The position numbers were made by a program, and so were the translations under genes. From the NCBI RefSeq assembly GCF_963678635.1, contig NC_087065.1, positions 15,692,019 through 15,756,018 on the forward strand: DNA of 64,000 nt, in the 5' to 3' direction. Shown here piece after piece: positions 63,938 through 64,000 of this stretch (positions within the stretch are counted from its first letter, which is position 1; each line of letters opens with the position of its first letter). The notes beneath the pieces were generated by a model. It worked only from the letters and a program-made list of their open reading frames with translations. It ran no database searches and was not told the origin of the DNA. This stretch comes from Symsagittifera roscoffensis. Lineage: Eukaryota > Xenacoelomorpha > Acoela > Convolutidae.

Positions 63938-64000
63938 ATAATTGTCTTTGCGACCCCTGGTCCTATAATCGCTGCCCCCGGGGTAACGGTAACGGTGTTG

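Noticed and set aside
1-64000. CRISPR array, tRNA, rRNA or riboswitch
   Set aside because: No regularly spaced repeat-spacer pattern, no tRNA cloverleaf, no rRNA-like stretch seen; the satellites have no unique spacers and the DNA is eukaryotic.

Overview
This is metazoan nuclear DNA. It has small exons separated by long AT-rich introns with GT...AG boundaries, dense short inverted-repeat transposons, LTR retrotransposons in several stages of decay, and no bacterial-style operons. The two ordinary host genes are three-exon universal stress protein (USP) genes. Helminth-type USPs (flatworms and similar invertebrates) look closest, but I cannot fix the species. The left 38 kb and the gene neighbourhoods are strongly AT-rich. 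The right end (about 47.7-64 kb) is visibly GC-richer and consists of mobile-element coding sequence.

Layout. 1-8.6 kb: USP gene 1 (exons 1019-1177, 4072-4254, 8314-8541), with a foldback Tc1-like MITE in intron 1 and a cluster of a ~0.5 kb repeat family in intron 2, part of it freshly duplicated in tandem. 8.6-22.9 kb: AT-rich DNA with a small MITE, two clusters of ATAATCGATTAT-type palindromes, a minisatellite and a badly decayed Ty3/Gypsy pol on the minus strand (RT thumb, RNase H and integrase remnants at 14.6-15.9 kb). 22961-29546: a nearly intact Ty3/Gypsy LTR retrotransposon with 211-212 bp LTRs, a perfect 5-bp target duplication, a tRNA-Ser-type primer site, a fused Gag-Pol frame and one frame break inside integrase. 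30.8-33.8 kb: USP gene 2, with a hAT MITE (perfect 8-bp target duplication) in intron 1. 34.2-36.9 kb: nested repeats; a 1.7 kb TIR element carrying a 163-bp satellite and clusters of a GGAATCC palindrome sits inside an older MITE. 36.9-38.6 kb: nothing recognisable.

38.6-64 kb is a minus-strand retroelement block. Two tandem, decayed copies (A 38.6-43.5 kb, B 43.5-46.6 kb) share an internal deletion of reverse transcriptase and RNase H. The fuller copy C (57.0-64 kb, running off the window) reads Gag, protease, RT, RNase H, integrase, then a macro-like domain in the same frame as integrase after one TAG codon. Downstream of C on the same strand lie about 9 kb of GC-rich open segments (47.7-56.5 kb). 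The first encodes a heptad-repeat coiled coil, a complete SGNH-hydrolase-like domain and a second SGNH-like region. The rest encodes unrecognised proteins, one of them Cys-rich. The whole series is broken by frameshifts, so this copy is dead, but its order suggests a very large retroelement with accessory genes.

Limits. Exon boundaries come from splice signals and paralogue comparison. Domain names come from motif reading without database searches. LTRs for copies A, B and C were not proven.
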